Assembly: GCA_028820935.1 (NCBI GenBank)
Contig: JAPPHZ010000030.1
Span: 1-64,000 of the forward strand
Length of the DNA: 64,000 nt
Source of the DNA: a bacterium
GTDB taxonomy: Bacteria; Actinomycetota; Acidimicrobiia; Spongiisociales; Spongiisociaceae
Direction: 5' to 3'
Below the pieces are notes generated by a model. It did no database searches and was not told the origin of the DNA. It saw nothing but the letters and a program-made list of their open reading frames with translations. The position numbers were made by a program, and so were the translations under genes. Positions 7,563 through 17,388 of the stretch are shown piece after piece. The first letter of the stretch is position 1, and each line of letters opens with the position of its first letter.

Positions 7563-8167
7563 CCGGATCCTTCGGCGGCCGACCAGCGATCCCGGTGGAT
7601 GACGTCCCGGACGGGCCGTCGGCCTCTGTCCAGCGACCCCGACCTCCGATCGGGGGCGGGATGGCCGATCGTGACCACGCCGATCGGCGAGTACTCGTCA
7701 GGGATGTCCAGCAAGGCCGCCAGACCGGACATGGCATGGCAGCCGAGGAAGCCGGCCGCCAAGCCCTCGTCCACGGCCGCCAGGAGTATGTTCTGGAGGG
7801 CGGCTCCGGCGTCTATCCACCAGTAGGGGACCGGCCATTCGACCTCTTTACCGTCGGGTGACTTGTCGGGTTCCCGGTAGCGGCGCCGGTAGGCGTCCTC
7901 CGAGGCGCACACGACCACGTGGACCGGAGCCCGGCTGATCCACGGATCGAACCCGGCCTCGACGTAGCGGGCCTCGCCCGCCAGCGCGGCGATCTCGGCC
8001 CGGTCGGTCCGGTCGGTCACCACGACGAATGCCTGGCCCTGGGAGAACCCGGCGCTCGGGGCCCTCCGTCCCGCATCGACGATCCGTTCCAATGCCGCCG
8101 GATCCACAGGACTGCCGGTGTAGTTGCGCACCATCCGCCGCCGTGTGATCACCTCACGGAACTCCAT
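7559..8167 (-). CDS. Nitroreductase-family FMN oxidoreductase
   Basis: The 202-residue protein fits the nitroreductase fold: N-terminal REVITRRRMVRNYTGSPVD (FMN phosphate contacts), GRRAPSAGFSQGQAF, and a C-terminal ALQNILLAAVDEGLAAGFLGCH segment that packs on FMN. Such enzymes reduce nitro compounds, flavins or enones with NAD(P)H; the physiological substrate is not evident. It heads a two-gene unit with the methyltransferase (ATGA overlap). Confidence 0.9.
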   Translation of the reverse strand: MEFREVITRRRMVRNYTGSPVDPAALERIVDAGRRAPSAGFSQGQAFVVVTDRTDRAEIAALAGEARYVEAGFDPWISRAPVHVVVCASEDAYRRRYREPDKSPDGKEVEWPVPYWWIDAGAALQNILLAAVDEGLAAGFLGCHAMSGLAALLDIPDEYSPIGVVTIGHPAPDRRSGSLDRGRRPVRDVIHRDRWSAAEGSG

Positions 8168-8219
8168 GGCATCGTACGGTAGTTCCGGGACCTGTCAGGA
8201 TGGCGATACGCGCCCGGGG

Positions 8220-9590
8220 TCAGACCGTCTGGACCGACCTGGCCAGATCCTCGAGAGCGGCCTTGGCGTCGGCGAACATCATCAGGGTGGTGTCGCGGTA
8301 GAAGAGCGGGTTGTCGATACCCGCGAAGCCGGGGGAGAGGCTGCGCTTGACGACTATGACGGCGCCGGCCCGGTCCACGTCGAGGATCGGCATCCCGAAG
8401 ATCGGCGAGGAGGGGTCATCCCTCGCCGAGGGGTTCACCACATCGTTGGCGCCCACCACGAGCGCCACATCCGTGCGGGGGAAGTCATCGTTGATCTCGT
8501 CGAGGTCGAGCAGTTGCTCGTAGGGAACGTCCGCCTCTGCCAGCAGGACGTTCATGTGCCCCGGCATCCGTCCGGCGACAGGGTGGATGGCATAGCGCAC
8601 TCCCACGCCGCGAGCGGCCAGCCGGTCGGTCAGGTCCCGGGCGCTGTACTGGGCCTGGGAGACAGCGAGGCCGTAGCCGGGGACCACGATCACGGAGCGG
8701 GCATAGGCGAGCGTCACGGCGGCATCGTCCACGGTCGCACGGCGAACCAGGCCACTTCCTATCCCTTCGGGCGGCGACTCGTCGTCTCCTCCGAAGGCTG
8801 CGAACAGGACGTTGGCCAGGGAACGGTTCATGGCTCTTGACATGATGGTGGTCAGGACCAGGCCGGATGCGCCCACGAGCGCGCCCGAGATGATGAGGGC
8901 CTCCGAACTGATGACGAAGCCGGTGGAAGCCGCGGCCAGACCCGACATCGAGTTGAGGAAGGCGACGATTACCGGCATGTCGGCGCCGCCGATCGGCAAG
9001 GTTCGGGTCACCCCCAGCAAGGCGGCCAGGGCGATCAACAGCCATAGGGCGCCCCGGTCGCCCGAGGACGCCATCCAGACACCCGAACCCACCACGGCTG
9101 CGGCGAGAGCCGAGTCGAAGACCATCTGTCCCCCGAACAGCAGGGGTCGGCCCGGGATCAGGCCCTGGAGCTTCCCGAACGCCACGAAGCTGCCGGTGAA
9201 CGTGGCGATGCCCAGGGCGCAGGAGAGGGTGACCGTGACCGCGGTCTCGGCCGCCGAGGATCCGTTCGCCAGGAACTCGGCTGCCGCCACCATGCCCGAG
9301 GCGGCGCCGCCGAAGCCGTTGAAGGCCGCCACCAGCTGCGGGACTCCGGTCATCGCCACCCGCCGGGCCAGGATCGTGCCCGCGGTACCGCCCACCACGA
9401 AGCCGGCCACTATCAGCGTGTAGTCGACGATGCCCGCCCGGAGCAGCGTCACCACTATCGCGATCAGCATCCCTACCGCACCCATGAGGTTGCCCGACCG
9501 GGCGGTCAACGGCGAGCTCAACCGCTTCAGGCCGAGGATGAACAGCGTGGCGGCGGCCAGGTAGAGAAGGGTGGAGGCGGCGTCGCTCAA
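8220..9590 (-). CDS. pntB: NAD(P) transhydrogenase subunit beta
   Basis: PntB forms part of the membrane proton channel (dII) and the NADP(H)-binding dIII domain of the proton-translocating transhydrogenase, which makes NADPH from NADH using the proton gradient. The first about 270 residues contain about nine hydrophobic helices; the C-terminal part has the dIII signature ([72 protein letters not shown]). I chose the TTG at 9590, which overlaps the pntA2 stop as TTGA, giving 456 residues; a longer open frame upstream reads through pntA2 in a wrong phase. It is the last gene of the ilv-leu-pnt block. Confidence 0.94.
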   Translation of the reverse strand: MSDAASTLLYLAAATLFILGLKRLSSPLTARSGNLMGAVGMLIAIVVTLLRAGIVDYTLIVAGFVVGGTAGTILARRVAMTGVPQLVAAFNGFGGAASGMVAAAEFLANGSSAAETAVTVTLSCALGIATFTGSFVAFGKLQGLIPGRPLLFGGQMVFDSALAAAVVGSGVWMASSGDRGALWLLIALAALLGVTRTLPIGGADMPVIVAFLNSMSGLAAASTGFVISSEALIISGALVGASGLVLTTIMSRAMNRSLANVLFAAFGGDDESPPEGIGSGLVRRATVDDAAVTLAYARSVIVVPGYGLAVSQAQYSARDLTDRLAARGVGVRYAIHPVAGRMPGHMNVLLAEADVPYEQLLDLDEINDDFPRTDVALVVGANDVVNPSARDDPSSPIFGMPILDVDRAGAVIVVKRSLSPGFAGIDNPLFYRDTTLMMFADAKAALEDLARSVQTV

Positions 9591-9886
9591 CTCTCGTCCC
9601 TCCGCGACAGTCCCTGGCGCGTGCCGAACATCTCCAGCATCCGGTCGGTTACCAGGAACCCGCCGACCACGTTGATGGTGGCGAAGGTCACGGCCAGGAA
9701 CCCGAGGATGCCGGCGACGAGACCTCCCCGCCCCGCCACGAGGAGGGCCCCGACCAGGGTGATCCCGGAGATGGCATTGGATCCGGACATGAGCGGGGTG
9801 TGCAGCTGTGGAGGAACCTTCGTGATGACTTCGAAACCGACGAAGGCGGCGAGGACGAACACGGTGATGCCGATGGCGAGTGTCAT
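9587..9886 (-). CDS. pntA2: NAD(P) transhydrogenase subunit alpha part 2
   Basis: This 99-residue membrane protein supplies about three helices of the proton channel that in E. coli are fused to PntA. The signature stretch [27 protein letters not shown] is intact. It overlaps pntA1 by 4 nt (ATGA) and pntB by 4 nt (TTGA), so the three subunits are translationally coupled. The split alpha subunit is the usual actinobacterial and alphaproteobacterial layout. Confidence 0.94.
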   Translation of the reverse strand: MTLAIGITVFVLAAFVGFEVITKVPPQLHTPLMSGSNAISGITLVGALLVAGRGGLVAGILGFLAVTFATINVVGGFLVTDRMLEMFGTRQGLSRRDES

Positions 9887-11001
9887 AGCTCCACCTCGAT
9901 CCGGGCCAGAACATCGGGATGGACCACGTTGCCGTCCCGGGTGATCGTCACTCCTGCCCGGATCTCGTCGTCGGCGCCGGTGGTCGCAGGGTCGCTGAGA
10001 TAGCTGAAGAGCTCGTAGGCGTTGCGGGCGAAGGTCCTGGAGGCGTCGCCGGCGGGTCGCGCCTCGAGGTCGGTCGGCCCCACCACCGTGACGCCTTCCA
10101 CCCGGACCACCTCGTCCGGAACGGTCAGCACGCAGTTCCCTCCCCGCTCCGCGGCGCCGTCGACGATCACCGACCCGCGCCGCATGCCGGAGACAGCCCT
10201 CGCGCCGATCAGGGTGGGAGCGGGCCTCCCCGGGATGGCGGCGGCCGTTATGACCACGTCGGCGGCTGCAACGTGCGGCTCCAGGCCTTCCAGCAGGCGG
10301 CTGCCGTCGCCGTCGGAGAGCGGGCGGGCGTACCCGCCGGAAGCGGAGGAGTCCTGTTGGGTCACATCCAGGTCGATGAAGGAAGCCCCCAGGCTCCGGA
10401 CCTGTTCAGCGGCGCTCGCCCGGACATCGTATCCCCTGACCACCGCTCCGAGGCGTCGAGCGGTGGCGATGGCTTGCAGGCCGGCCACACCGCACCCGAG
10501 CACCAGCACCGTCGCGGGCCGGATCGTTCCAGCCGCGGTCACCATCATGGGGAAGATGCGGGGGAGACGGGAGGCGGCTTCCAGCACCATCTCGTATCCG
10601 GCCAGCGTGGCCTGGGATGACAGGGCGTCCATCGACTGGGCCCGGGTGGTCCTGGGCAGGGTCTCGAACGCGATGGCCGTCACCTCCGCCCCGGCGAGGG
10701 CTCGCATGGCGTGCGGCTCATCCAGCGGCCGGAGGAGACCCAGGAGCCAGGCGCCCGGAGTCATCCTGGAGAGCTCGCCATCACCGGGAGGTCCGACCGT
10801 CACCACCGCTTCGGCTTCCCACGCCGAGCCGACCATCTCGCATCCCGCTTCCCGGAATGCTCCGTCCGGCAGGCCGGCGGCCTCACCGGCACCGTGCTCC
10901 ACTCGGACCGCATGGCCGTCGGCCACGTATCGCTCGGCGATCTCGGGGGTGATCCCGATGCGGGTTTCGGGGCTCGGCTGCCGCGGGGCTCCGATGTTCA
11001 T
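9883..11001 (-). CDS. pntA1: NAD(P) transhydrogenase subunit alpha part 1
   Basis: The 372-residue soluble dI domain binds NADH. It shows the alanine-dehydrogenase/PNT fold: [30 protein letters not shown] at the N-terminus, the [17 protein letters not shown] loop that reaches to dIII, and the Rossmann motif [24 protein letters not shown]. Start is ATG at 11001, 48 bp after leuB stops on the same strand, which suggests cotranscription with the leucine genes. Confidence 0.94.
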   Translation of the reverse strand: MNIGAPRQPSPETRIGITPEIAERYVADGHAVRVEHGAGEAAGLPDGAFREAGCEMVGSAWEAEAVVTVGPPGDGELSRMTPGAWLLGLLRPLDEPHAMRALAGAEVTAIAFETLPRTTRAQSMDALSSQATLAGYEMVLEAASRLPRIFPMMVTAAGTIRPATVLVLGCGVAGLQAIATARRLGAVVRGYDVRASAAEQVRSLGASFIDLDVTQQDSSASGGYARPLSDGDGSRLLEGLEPHVAAADVVITAAAIPGRPAPTLIGARAVSGMRRGSVIVDGAAERGGNCVLTVPDEVVRVEGVTVVGPTDLEARPAGDASRTFARNAYELFSYLSDPATTGADDEIRAGVTITRDGNVVHPDVLARIEVEL

Positions 11002-11049
11002 TCGTTATCCGGCTCCGGTCGGGGCCCTTCGGGGAAGGATTTCAAGTCG

Positions 11050-12117
11050 TCAGGCTTCAGCCACGGCAGCGGCTATCCGGTCCCCCAGTTGGTCGGTGGA
11101 GGCCCCCATGTCGGGTCCTCCCATCGATCTCATGGTGGGTAGCACCGCGCCGACCGCATCCTCCACGATCGACGCCGCCCGGTGTTCGCCCAGGTGGGAC
11201 AGGCACATGGCGGCGGACAGCACCGCGGCCACCGGATTGGCCCATCCTCGTCCAACGATGTCGGGCGCCGAACCGTGTACGGGCTCGAAGAGGGACGGGT
11301 AGGCGCCCTCGGGATTGATGTTGCCGCTCGCGGCCAGGCCCATGCCGCCCTGCACGGCCGCGCCGAGGTCGGTGATGATGTCGCCGAACAGGTTGTCGGT
11401 GACGATCACGTCGAAGCGCTCGGGCTGGGTGACCAGGTGCAGGCACATGGCGTCCACGTGAGCGTATTCCACCGCCACGTCGGGGTAGTGCTCGGCGATC
11501 TCGTGAAGGGTGCGGTACCAGAGGCCTCCCGAGTACGTGAGGACGTTGGTCTTGTGTCCCAGGGTCAGGTGTTTTCGCCGTCCCGTGGCCTGCTCGAATC
11601 CGTACCGGACGATCCGCTCGACGCCGAAGCGGGTGTTGAGTGACTCCTCGACGGCTACCTCCGCCGGAGTGCCCTCGCGGAGTACGCCGCCCGATCCGAC
11701 GTACAGCCCCTCCGTGTTCTCCCTGAGGACGAGCATGTCGCAGCGGTCGGGAGTGAGACCCGCGATCGGGGTTGTTGCTCCGGGCAGCAGCTTTATGGGT
11801 CTGAGGTTCACGTAAAGCTCGAAGTTGAATCTCAGCCTGAGGAGCAGCCCTCGTTCCAGGATTCCTGGCGGCACGTCAGGCGTGCCGACCGCTCCGATCA
11901 GGATGGCGTCGAAGCCGGCGAGTTCCTGCTCCACCGAGTCGGGCAGGACCTCGCCGGTGGCGAGATACCGGTTCCCTCCCAGGTCGTAGTCCACGGTCTC
12001 TACAGCAAAACCGCACCGGTCGCCGGCTGCCTCCACGGCCTTGAGAGCCTGAACGATTACCTCGGGTCCGATTCCATCTCCGGCGATGACCGCCAGCCGG
12101 TGCCGTCGTTCGCTCAT
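11050..12117 (-). CDS. leuB: 3-isopropylmalate dehydrogenase
   Basis: The 355-residue enzyme oxidises and decarboxylates 3-isopropylmalate with NAD+ in leucine synthesis. GDGIGPEV at the N-terminus, [11 protein letters not shown], the substrate-binding Lys in LGHKTNVL, the metal-binding Asp set in [16 protein letters not shown], and [18 protein letters not shown] are all visible. A TAAAAT (12126-12131, minus strand) ends 8 nt before the ATG, so leuB may have its own nearly leaderless promoter downstream of the repeat element that separates it from leuA. A family member such as tartrate or isocitrate dehydrogenase is less likely given the leuA neighbour. Confidence 0.92.
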   Translation of the reverse strand: MSERRHRLAVIAGDGIGPEVIVQALKAVEAAGDRCGFAVETVDYDLGGNRYLATGEVLPDSVEQELAGFDAILIGAVGTPDVPPGILERGLLLRLRFNFELYVNLRPIKLLPGATTPIAGLTPDRCDMLVLRENTEGLYVGSGGVLREGTPAEVAVEESLNTRFGVERIVRYGFEQATGRRKHLTLGHKTNVLTYSGGLWYRTLHEIAEHYPDVAVEYAHVDAMCLHLVTQPERFDVIVTDNLFGDIITDLGAAVQGGMGLAASGNINPEGAYPSLFEPVHGSAPDIVGRGWANPVAAVLSAAMCLSHLGEHRAASIVEDAVGAVLPTMRSMGGPDMGASTDQLGDRIAAAVAEA

Positions 12118-12161
12118 CAGCGGTGATTTTAACCGTCCATCATAAGGTTTTAGTGGTCTCT

Positions 12162-12269
12162 TGGGAGGGTGCCGGAAAAGACGGGGATTGGTTGGCCCGC
12201 GCGAGGCTTCTACCTGGGGTCTTGTTTCCGGCTATCGGGCCAACGGGACAGTATTTCAGTACCCTCCTA
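12162..12269 (-). repeat. Inverted-repeat element, copy 1 (MITE-like)
   Basis: This 108-bp element is homologous to the 104-bp copy at 13893-13996. Its ends are imperfect inverted repeats of the form TAGGAGnnTnCTGAAA, with inner GGCCCG arms. Shared internal blocks on the minus strand include TTGGCCCGATAGCCGG and ATCCCCGTCTTTT. The first three bases (minus strand TAG, 12267-12269) are the stop codon of leuA. It has no coding capacity, so it resembles a miniature inverted-repeat element; no transposase is in the window. Confidence 0.75.
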
Positions 12270-13799
12270 GGCCGCCGTCCCGGCGCCCGCAGTCAGCACC
12301 CGGTTAAGGGCTTCTACGAACGCACGGCCCGAACCTTCAACCACATCGGTAGAGATTGCTCGCCCGCTCCGGGACATACCGTCGATCTGGATCACCACGT
12401 TGACCTCGGCCATGGCGTCGGCGCCGGACGTGACCGGCACCACCCGGTAGTCGAGGAGGTGGGGGTTCAGCCCGGATGCCTTCTTGAGCGCGGCGAAGGT
12501 GGCGTCCACCATCCCGCCCCCGGTGCCGGTGAACTCCTCGGTCTCGGTTCCGTCACCCCGCGCCACCACCACGGTGGCGGTGGGCTCCACGTCCGTTCCC
12601 CCTCGCACCCGCATCGACACCATCCGTATGGCGTCCGGGACGCGGCGGCTTTCGTGGCGGATGATGGCCCGCAGCTCCTGCTCGTTGATCTCCACCTTCC
12701 GGTCGGCCATCTCCTTGAAGGCGAGGAAGGCCTCGTTGAACTGGTCATCCTCCAGAACGATGTCGAGCTTGGAGAGCGCGTCGGCGAATCCGGCGCGTCC
12801 GGAGTGCTTGCCCAGCACGATCTGGCTGGTCGCTCCCACCGACTCCGGATCCATGATCTCGTAGGTCTCCCGGTCACGGAGCACCCCGTGCTGGTGGATG
12901 CCGGACTCGTGGGCGAAGGCGTTGCGCCCCACGACCGCCTTGTTGAACTGGATGGGATACCCGGTGAGCCGGGAGACCAGCCGGCTGGTGGGCACGATCT
13001 CGGCGGTGTTGGCGCCGACCTCCACCCCGAAATGGTCCTGGCGGGTGGTGACGGCCATGATCACCTCCTCGGTGGAGGTGTTTCCTGCCCTTTCGCCGAT
13101 CCCGTTGATGGCGCCCTCGATCTGGCGGGCCCCCGCATGGATGGCGGTCAAAGAGTTGGCGACGGCCAGCCCGAGGTCGTTGTGGCAATGGGTCGACACG
13201 ATCACATCGTCCCTGCCATCGAGCACTTCGTCGTACACCCGCCGCAGCAACTCGACATAGTCCTGGGGGGTGGCGAAGCCCACCGTGTCGGGGATGTTGA
13301 TGGTGGTGGCACCCTCCCGGACCGCCGCCTGGCAGGTGGCGATCATGAAGTCCGGGTCCGAGCGGGTGGCGTCCTGGGGAGAGAACTCGACATCGTCCGT
13401 ATAGCGCCGGGCCCGGCGGACCGACTCGATGATCGACTGCATCACCTCGGTCGGGGTCTTGCGGAGCATCCGTTCCATGTGGATGGGGGAGGTGCTCTGG
13501 AAGACGTGGATCCGGTGGCGCTCGGCGTGGCGGACCGCGTCGTAGGCGCGGTCGATGTCGTCCGGCGTGCACCGGGCCAGCGAGGCGATCACCGGGCCCT
13601 TGACCAGCTTCGCGATCTGGGAAACGCCGTAGAAGTCGCCGTCGGAGGCGGACGCGAAGCCGGCCTCGATGACATCCACCTGCAGCCTGGCCAACTGCCG
13701 GGCGATCGTGAGCTTCTCGTCAGGGGTCAGGGCGATTCCCGGCGCCTGCTCCCCGTCTCGGAGGGTGGTGTCGAAGATGATCAGTTTGTCCTGTGGCAT
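12267..13799 (-). CDS. leuA: 2-isopropylmalate synthase
   Basis: The 510-residue enzyme condenses acetyl-CoA with 2-oxoisovalerate, the first step of leucine synthesis. The catalytic barrel begins with FDTTLRDGEQAPGIALTPDEK and has the metal-binding STHCHNDLGLAVAN and the GIGERAGNTSTEEV loop. The C-terminal about 120 residues form the LeuA dimer regulatory domain that senses leucine. The stop codon lies inside an inverted-repeat element, so the last residues may have been altered by its insertion. Upstream lie a second copy of the element and a hairpin with a possible leader peptide. Confidence 0.95.
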   Translation of the reverse strand: MPQDKLIIFDTTLRDGEQAPGIALTPDEKLTIARQLARLQVDVIEAGFASASDGDFYGVSQIAKLVKGPVIASLARCTPDDIDRAYDAVRHAERHRIHVFQSTSPIHMERMLRKTPTEVMQSIIESVRRARRYTDDVEFSPQDATRSDPDFMIATCQAAVREGATTINIPDTVGFATPQDYVELLRRVYDEVLDGRDDVIVSTHCHNDLGLAVANSLTAIHAGARQIEGAINGIGERAGNTSTEEVIMAVTTRQDHFGVEVGANTAEIVPTSRLVSRLTGYPIQFNKAVVGRNAFAHESGIHQHGVLRDRETYEIMDPESVGATSQIVLGKHSGRAGFADALSKLDIVLEDDQFNEAFLAFKEMADRKVEINEQELRAIIRHESRRVPDAIRMVSMRVRGGTDVEPTATVVVARGDGTETEEFTGTGGGMVDATFAALKKASGLNPHLLDYRVVPVTSGADAMAEVNVVIQIDGMSRSGRAISTDVVEGSGRAFVEALNRVLTAGAGTAA

Positions 13800-13856
13800 G
13801 GCAGTCTGCTCCGGTTGGAAGAGGTGGGTGGGTTGGCGGTGATGAAGGGAGGGGGC

Positions 13857-13888
13857 GCCTCCACGACCCTACGTCAGGTCGTGGAGGC
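13857..13888 (-). promoter_or_regulatory. Perfect 12-bp hairpin upstream of leuA
   Basis: GCCTCCACGACC (13857-13868) and GGTCGTGGAGGC (13877-13888) are perfectly complementary with an eight-base loop. It lies 58 bp before the leuA start. No T tract follows on the minus strand, so it may act in attenuation or on translation instead of as a plain terminator. Confidence 0.55.
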
Positions 13889-13901
13889 CCGTTAGGAGCA
13901 T
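13869..13901 (-). CDS. Candidate leuA leader peptide
   Basis: An ATG at 13901 opens a 10-codon frame reading MLLTGLHDLT, with four Leu codons, and its TAG stop lies in the loop of the 12-bp hairpin. Part of the frame overlaps the end of the inverted-repeat element, and the ribosome binding site is weak. The Leu content and the hairpin overlap suggest an attenuation leader, but coincidence is possible. Confidence 0.35.
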   Translation of the reverse strand: MLLTGLHDLT

Positions 13902-13996
13902 GCTGAAAAAGACGGGGATGTGTGGGCCCGCCACGCGCCGATCTCCGTTCCGTTGCCGGCTATCGGGCCAATTGGACATTTTTCAGCACACTCCTA
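13893..13996 (-). repeat. Inverted-repeat element, copy 2 (MITE-like)
   Basis: This 104-bp element lies between ilvC and leuA. Both ends read TAGGAGnnTGCTGAAAAA inward, an 18-bp terminal inverted repeat with two mismatched positions, followed by further partial pairing through GGGCC. It is clearly related to the copy at 12162-12269. As RNA it could fold into one long hairpin within the operon transcript. Confidence 0.78.
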
Positions 13997-14074
13997 GCCC
14001 CGGAAGCCGCCGGAGCAGGAACCGGCCGGGACCGACCGGTGCGGGAGTGGGCGACGGATGTTCCATGCCGCCCA

Positions 14075-15082
14075 TCAGCCGCTCGGCGTCTTGGGGGTGA
14101 GGAAGGGCATCAGCTCGCGGAGGCCGGCGCCCACCTGCTCGACCTGGTGGCTGCGCTCAGCCGCCCGGCGCCGCAGCAGCTCGGGCGCTCCGGCCCTGGC
14201 CTCGGCCATCCACTCGCGGGCGAACCGTCCCGAGCGGATATCGGCCAGCACGTCCTGCATGACCCGCCGGGTCTCGTCGGTGATGATCCGCGGGCCGGTG
14301 CTGTAGTCGCCCCACTCGGCCGTGTCGGAGACCGAGTATCTCATCCAGGACAGGCCGCCCTCATACATCAGGTCGACGATCAGCTTCAGCTCGTGGAGGG
14401 TCTCGAAGTAGGCCGACTCGGGTGCGTAGCCCGCGTCTACCAGCGTTTCGAAGGAGGCCGTGACCAGTGCCGACAACCCGCCGCAGAGGATGACCTGCTC
14501 CCCGAACAGGTCGGTCTCCGTCTCCTCGCGGAAGGTGGTCTCCAGCACGCCGGCCCGGGTGCCGCCGATACCCCACGCGTAGGCCAGGCCGAGTCCATGG
14601 GCGCCGCCGGTTGCGTCCTGGTGGATCGCGAGCAGGCACGGCACCCCTGAGCCCTCCGTGTAGGTGCGTCGTACCAGGTGTCCGGGACCCTTCGGCGCCA
14701 CCATCAGCACGTCGAGGCCCGGGTCGGGGGTAATCTCGTCGAAGTGGATGTTGAAGCCGTGAGCGAACATCAGGGCGTCGCCGTCCGCCAGATTGGGGGC
14801 GACCTCGGCTGCGTAGAGGTCCGCCATGTGCTGATCGGGCACCAGCATCATCACCACGTTCGCCCAGTCGGAGACCTCCGCCACGGTTCCGACCGTAAGA
14901 CCCTCGTCCTGGGCCTGGATGCGGCTCCGGGACGACTCCCTGAGGCCGACCCTCACCTCGATTCCCGACTCCCGCAGGTTCAGGGCGTGGGCGTGACCCT
15001 GGCTCCCGTATCCGATGACCGCCACCCTGCGGCTCGATACGGCGGCGGGATCGGCATCGTCGTCATAGAAGATTGCAGCCAT
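14075..15082 (-). CDS. ilvC: Ketol-acid reductoisomerase
   Basis: The 335-residue class I enzyme isomerises and reduces acetohydroxy acids in valine and isoleucine synthesis. The Rossmann motif [19 protein letters not shown] is followed by [10 protein letters not shown], whose Arg and Ser residues fit NADPH binding. Metal-binding residues are in the [12 protein letters not shown] and [17 protein letters not shown] segments. Start is ATG at 15082. It follows ilvN by 58 bp and lies upstream of leuA across the repeat element. Confidence 0.96.
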   Translation of the reverse strand: MAAIFYDDDADPAAVSSRRVAVIGYGSQGHAHALNLRESGIEVRVGLRESSRSRIQAQDEGLTVGTVAEVSDWANVVMMLVPDQHMADLYAAEVAPNLADGDALMFAHGFNIHFDEITPDPGLDVLMVAPKGPGHLVRRTYTEGSGVPCLLAIHQDATGGAHGLGLAYAWGIGGTRAGVLETTFREETETDLFGEQVILCGGLSALVTASFETLVDAGYAPESAYFETLHELKLIVDLMYEGGLSWMRYSVSDTAEWGDYSTGPRIITDETRRVMQDVLADIRSGRFAREWMAEARAGAPELLRRRAAERSHQVEQVGAGLRELMPFLTPKTPSG

Positions 15083-15140
15083 GTCTACCTTCCGGGGATC
15101 GCTGACCGGTCGGGAATCGTAACGGGGCGGCGGCGGAACG

Positions 15141-15644
15141 TCATCCCACGGCCTTGAGCTTGCGGGCCTTGGGTTCGCGGTTCATGGCGATCCGTCCCGA
15201 CTTCACCAGGTCGACGAGTCCGAACGGGCGGATCAGCTCGAGCAGATCGTTCAGCTTGGTGGGCGAGCCGGTGACCATGAACGTGATGGAGTCCACACCC
15301 ACGTCGACCGGAGTCGCCCTGAAGATGGTGGCCAGCTGGAGGACCTCGGAGCGTTGCCGGGAGTTGGCCCGCACCCTGACCAGCATGATCTCGCGCTCGA
15401 TCGAGGACCCGGGGTCCAACTCGGTGATCTTCACCACGTTGACCAGCTTGTGAAGCTGCTTCTTGACCTGCTCCAGCTCGGGCGCCCGCACCACGATGGT
15501 CATCCTCGACAGCCCCGGGTCGGCGGCCGGCCCCACCGCGAGGGAGTGGATGTTGAATCCCCGCCGGGCGAACAGCGATGAAACCCTCGCCAGGACACCT
15601 GGTTTGTTCTCCACCAGGACGCTCAATACCTGTTGCTCGGTCAC
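15141..15644 (-). CDS. ilvN: Acetolactate synthase small (regulatory) subunit
   Basis: The 167-residue regulatory subunit starts with GTG at 15644, overlapping the ilvB stop as GTGA. The N-terminal ACT domain ([32 protein letters not shown]) binds valine for feedback control, and the C-terminal domain ([30 protein letters not shown]) is the ALS_ss_C fold. It activates IlvB and makes it valine sensitive. Confidence 0.96.
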   Translation of the reverse strand: MTEQQVLSVLVENKPGVLARVSSLFARRGFNIHSLAVGPAADPGLSRMTIVVRAPELEQVKKQLHKLVNVVKITELDPGSSIEREIMLVRVRANSRQRSEVLQLATIFRATPVDVGVDSITFMVTGSPTKLNDLLELIRPFGLVDLVKSGRIAMNREPKARKLKAVG

Positions 15645-17341
15645 AGATCCTCCGGTCCGTTGAGGACGATGTCGTTCGATCCGCCGGCGGGCACCATCGG
15701 GAATACCATCTCGTCCCGGTCCACCACGAACTCGGCCACCACCGGCCGGTCGTCGATCTCGAGCATGGTCTCGATCACCTGATCCACCTCGTCCGCCCGG
15801 GTGGCGCGCAGCCCCGCGCAACCCATGGATTCGGCCAGCTTCGGGTAGTCCGGGAGCTGTTGCCCGAGGTCGGAGGCGGAGAACCGCTCGTTGTAGAAGA
15901 GGCGTTGCCACTGGCGGACCATGCCGTGCGCGGCATTGTTGAACAGGGCCACCTTGATGGGGATCCGCTCGTAGGCGGCGGTTATCAGCTCCTGGACGGT
16001 CATCTGGAAACAGCCGTCGCCGTCCACCGCGATCACCTGCTGATCGGGCATGCCGGCCTTGGCGCCGATGGCCGCAGGCACCGCGAACCCCATCGTGCCC
16101 AGCCCGCCGGAGTTGATCCAGTGGCGGGGCTGGTCGAACCGCCAGTACTGGGAGGCCCACATCTGATGCTGTCCCACGCCAGAAACCACGATGGCGTCAT
16201 CGTCCGCCCGGTCCCGCAGGCGGCTGATCACGTGCTGGGGCTTCAGCGGACCGTCGGACTGCTGGTCGAAGCGGAGCGGGTACCGTTCCTGCCAGGTCCT
16301 GATGGTGGTCCACCACTTCTCCAACTCCGGGGTCGGCCTGTCTCCCCAGCGCTCGCACATCGCCTCCAGTATCAGGCGGGCGTCGCCGACGATCGGAACC
16401 TCCGGAACGCGCACCTTCCCGATCTCGGCCGGATCGATGTCGGCATGTATCACCTTGGCGAACGGTGCGAAGGCGTCCGGATCTCCGGTGACGCGGTCGT
16501 CGAAACGCACGCCGATGGCCACCAGCAGATCGGCCTTCTGCATGGCGGTGGTGGCGGCGTAGAGGCCGTGCATCCCGGGCATTCCCAGGGTGTTGGGATG
16601 GTTATCGGAGATGGCGCCCCGACCCATCAGGGTGGTGATGACCGGCATGTTCGTCATGCGGGCGAAGGCGGTCAGGGCTTCGCTCCCTCCCGCTTTGATG
16701 ATGCCGCCCCCGACGTAGAGAACGGGGCGTTCCGCGCTCTCGATGAGCCGGATGGCCTCCCGCACGCGGCGGGGGTGGGGGGAGACGGTGGGGCGGTATC
16801 CCGGCATGGCCACCGGCTCCGGATCCCGCCACGGCACGCGGGCGTTGAGCACGTCCTTGGGGATGTCGACCAGCACCGGTCCGGGACGTCCGGTTGACGC
16901 CAGGTGGAACGCCTCGGCGACGGTCTGGGCGATCTCCTCAGCGTGGGTGACGAAGTAGTTGTGCTTGGTGGCCGGCATGGTGATGCCGGTGGTGTGCGCC
17001 TCCTGGAAGGCGTCGTTACCGACCGCGTGCGTGGGCACCTGCCCGGTGATGGCCACGATGGGAACCGAGTCCATCAGCGCGTCCGCCAGCGGAGTTACCA
17101 GATTGGTGGCGCCGGGGCCCGAAGTGGCCATCGCCACGCCGACCTTCCCGGTAGCCCATGCGTAGCCCTCGGCCATGTGGCCGGCCCCCTGCTCGTGGCG
17201 GGCGAGGATGTGACGGAATCCGGCGTCGAGCAGCGGGTCGTAGGCGGGGAGGATGGCGCCGCCGGGGATGCCGAAGGCGGTGTCGACCTCCTGGTATTCG
17301 AGTGCTTTGATCAGTATCTCTGCGCCGGTGAACATGCCCAT
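15641..17341 (-). CDS. ilvB: Acetolactate synthase large (catalytic) subunit
   Basis: The 566-residue ThDP and FAD enzyme makes acetolactate or acetohydroxybutyrate from pyruvate. The catalytic Glu is in ILARHEQGAGHMAEGYA, the FAD domain in the middle has GVRFDDRVTGD, and the ThDP motif begins GDGCFQMTVQELITA and ends with FNN. I chose ATG at 17341 (MGMFTGAEILIKALEYQ) because AAGGAAG lies just upstream; the frame stays open much farther, through the leader region, but that part is not enzyme-like. Expression is probably set by the attenuator 50-130 bp upstream. Confidence 0.96.
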   Translation of the reverse strand: MGMFTGAEILIKALEYQEVDTAFGIPGGAILPAYDPLLDAGFRHILARHEQGAGHMAEGYAWATGKVGVAMATSGPGATNLVTPLADALMDSVPIVAITGQVPTHAVGNDAFQEAHTTGITMPATKHNYFVTHAEEIAQTVAEAFHLASTGRPGPVLVDIPKDVLNARVPWRDPEPVAMPGYRPTVSPHPRRVREAIRLIESAERPVLYVGGGIIKAGGSEALTAFARMTNMPVITTLMGRGAISDNHPNTLGMPGMHGLYAATTAMQKADLLVAIGVRFDDRVTGDPDAFAPFAKVIHADIDPAEIGKVRVPEVPIVGDARLILEAMCERWGDRPTPELEKWWTTIRTWQERYPLRFDQQSDGPLKPQHVISRLRDRADDDAIVVSGVGQHQMWASQYWRFDQPRHWINSGGLGTMGFAVPAAIGAKAGMPDQQVIAVDGDGCFQMTVQELITAAYERIPIKVALFNNAAHGMVRQWQRLFYNERFSASDLGQQLPDYPKLAESMGCAGLRATRADEVDQVIETMLEIDDRPVVAEFVVDRDEMVFPMVPAGGSNDIVLNGPEDL

Positions 17342-17388
17342 CTGCTTCCTTGCTGTTCTCGCTGGTTCCTGTGGTGCTCTCATACAGA

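Noticed and set aside
9591-9914. Upstream extension of the pntB frame
   Set aside because: It lies inside pntA2 out of phase and is Arg/His rich. The TTG at 9590 fits the family start and the overlap pattern.
12123-13895. 590-codon open frame on the plus strand opposite leuA
   Set aside because: It is the antisense of a clear 2-isopropylmalate synthase gene, with biased His/Gly/Val composition and no family likeness. High GC makes such shadows common.
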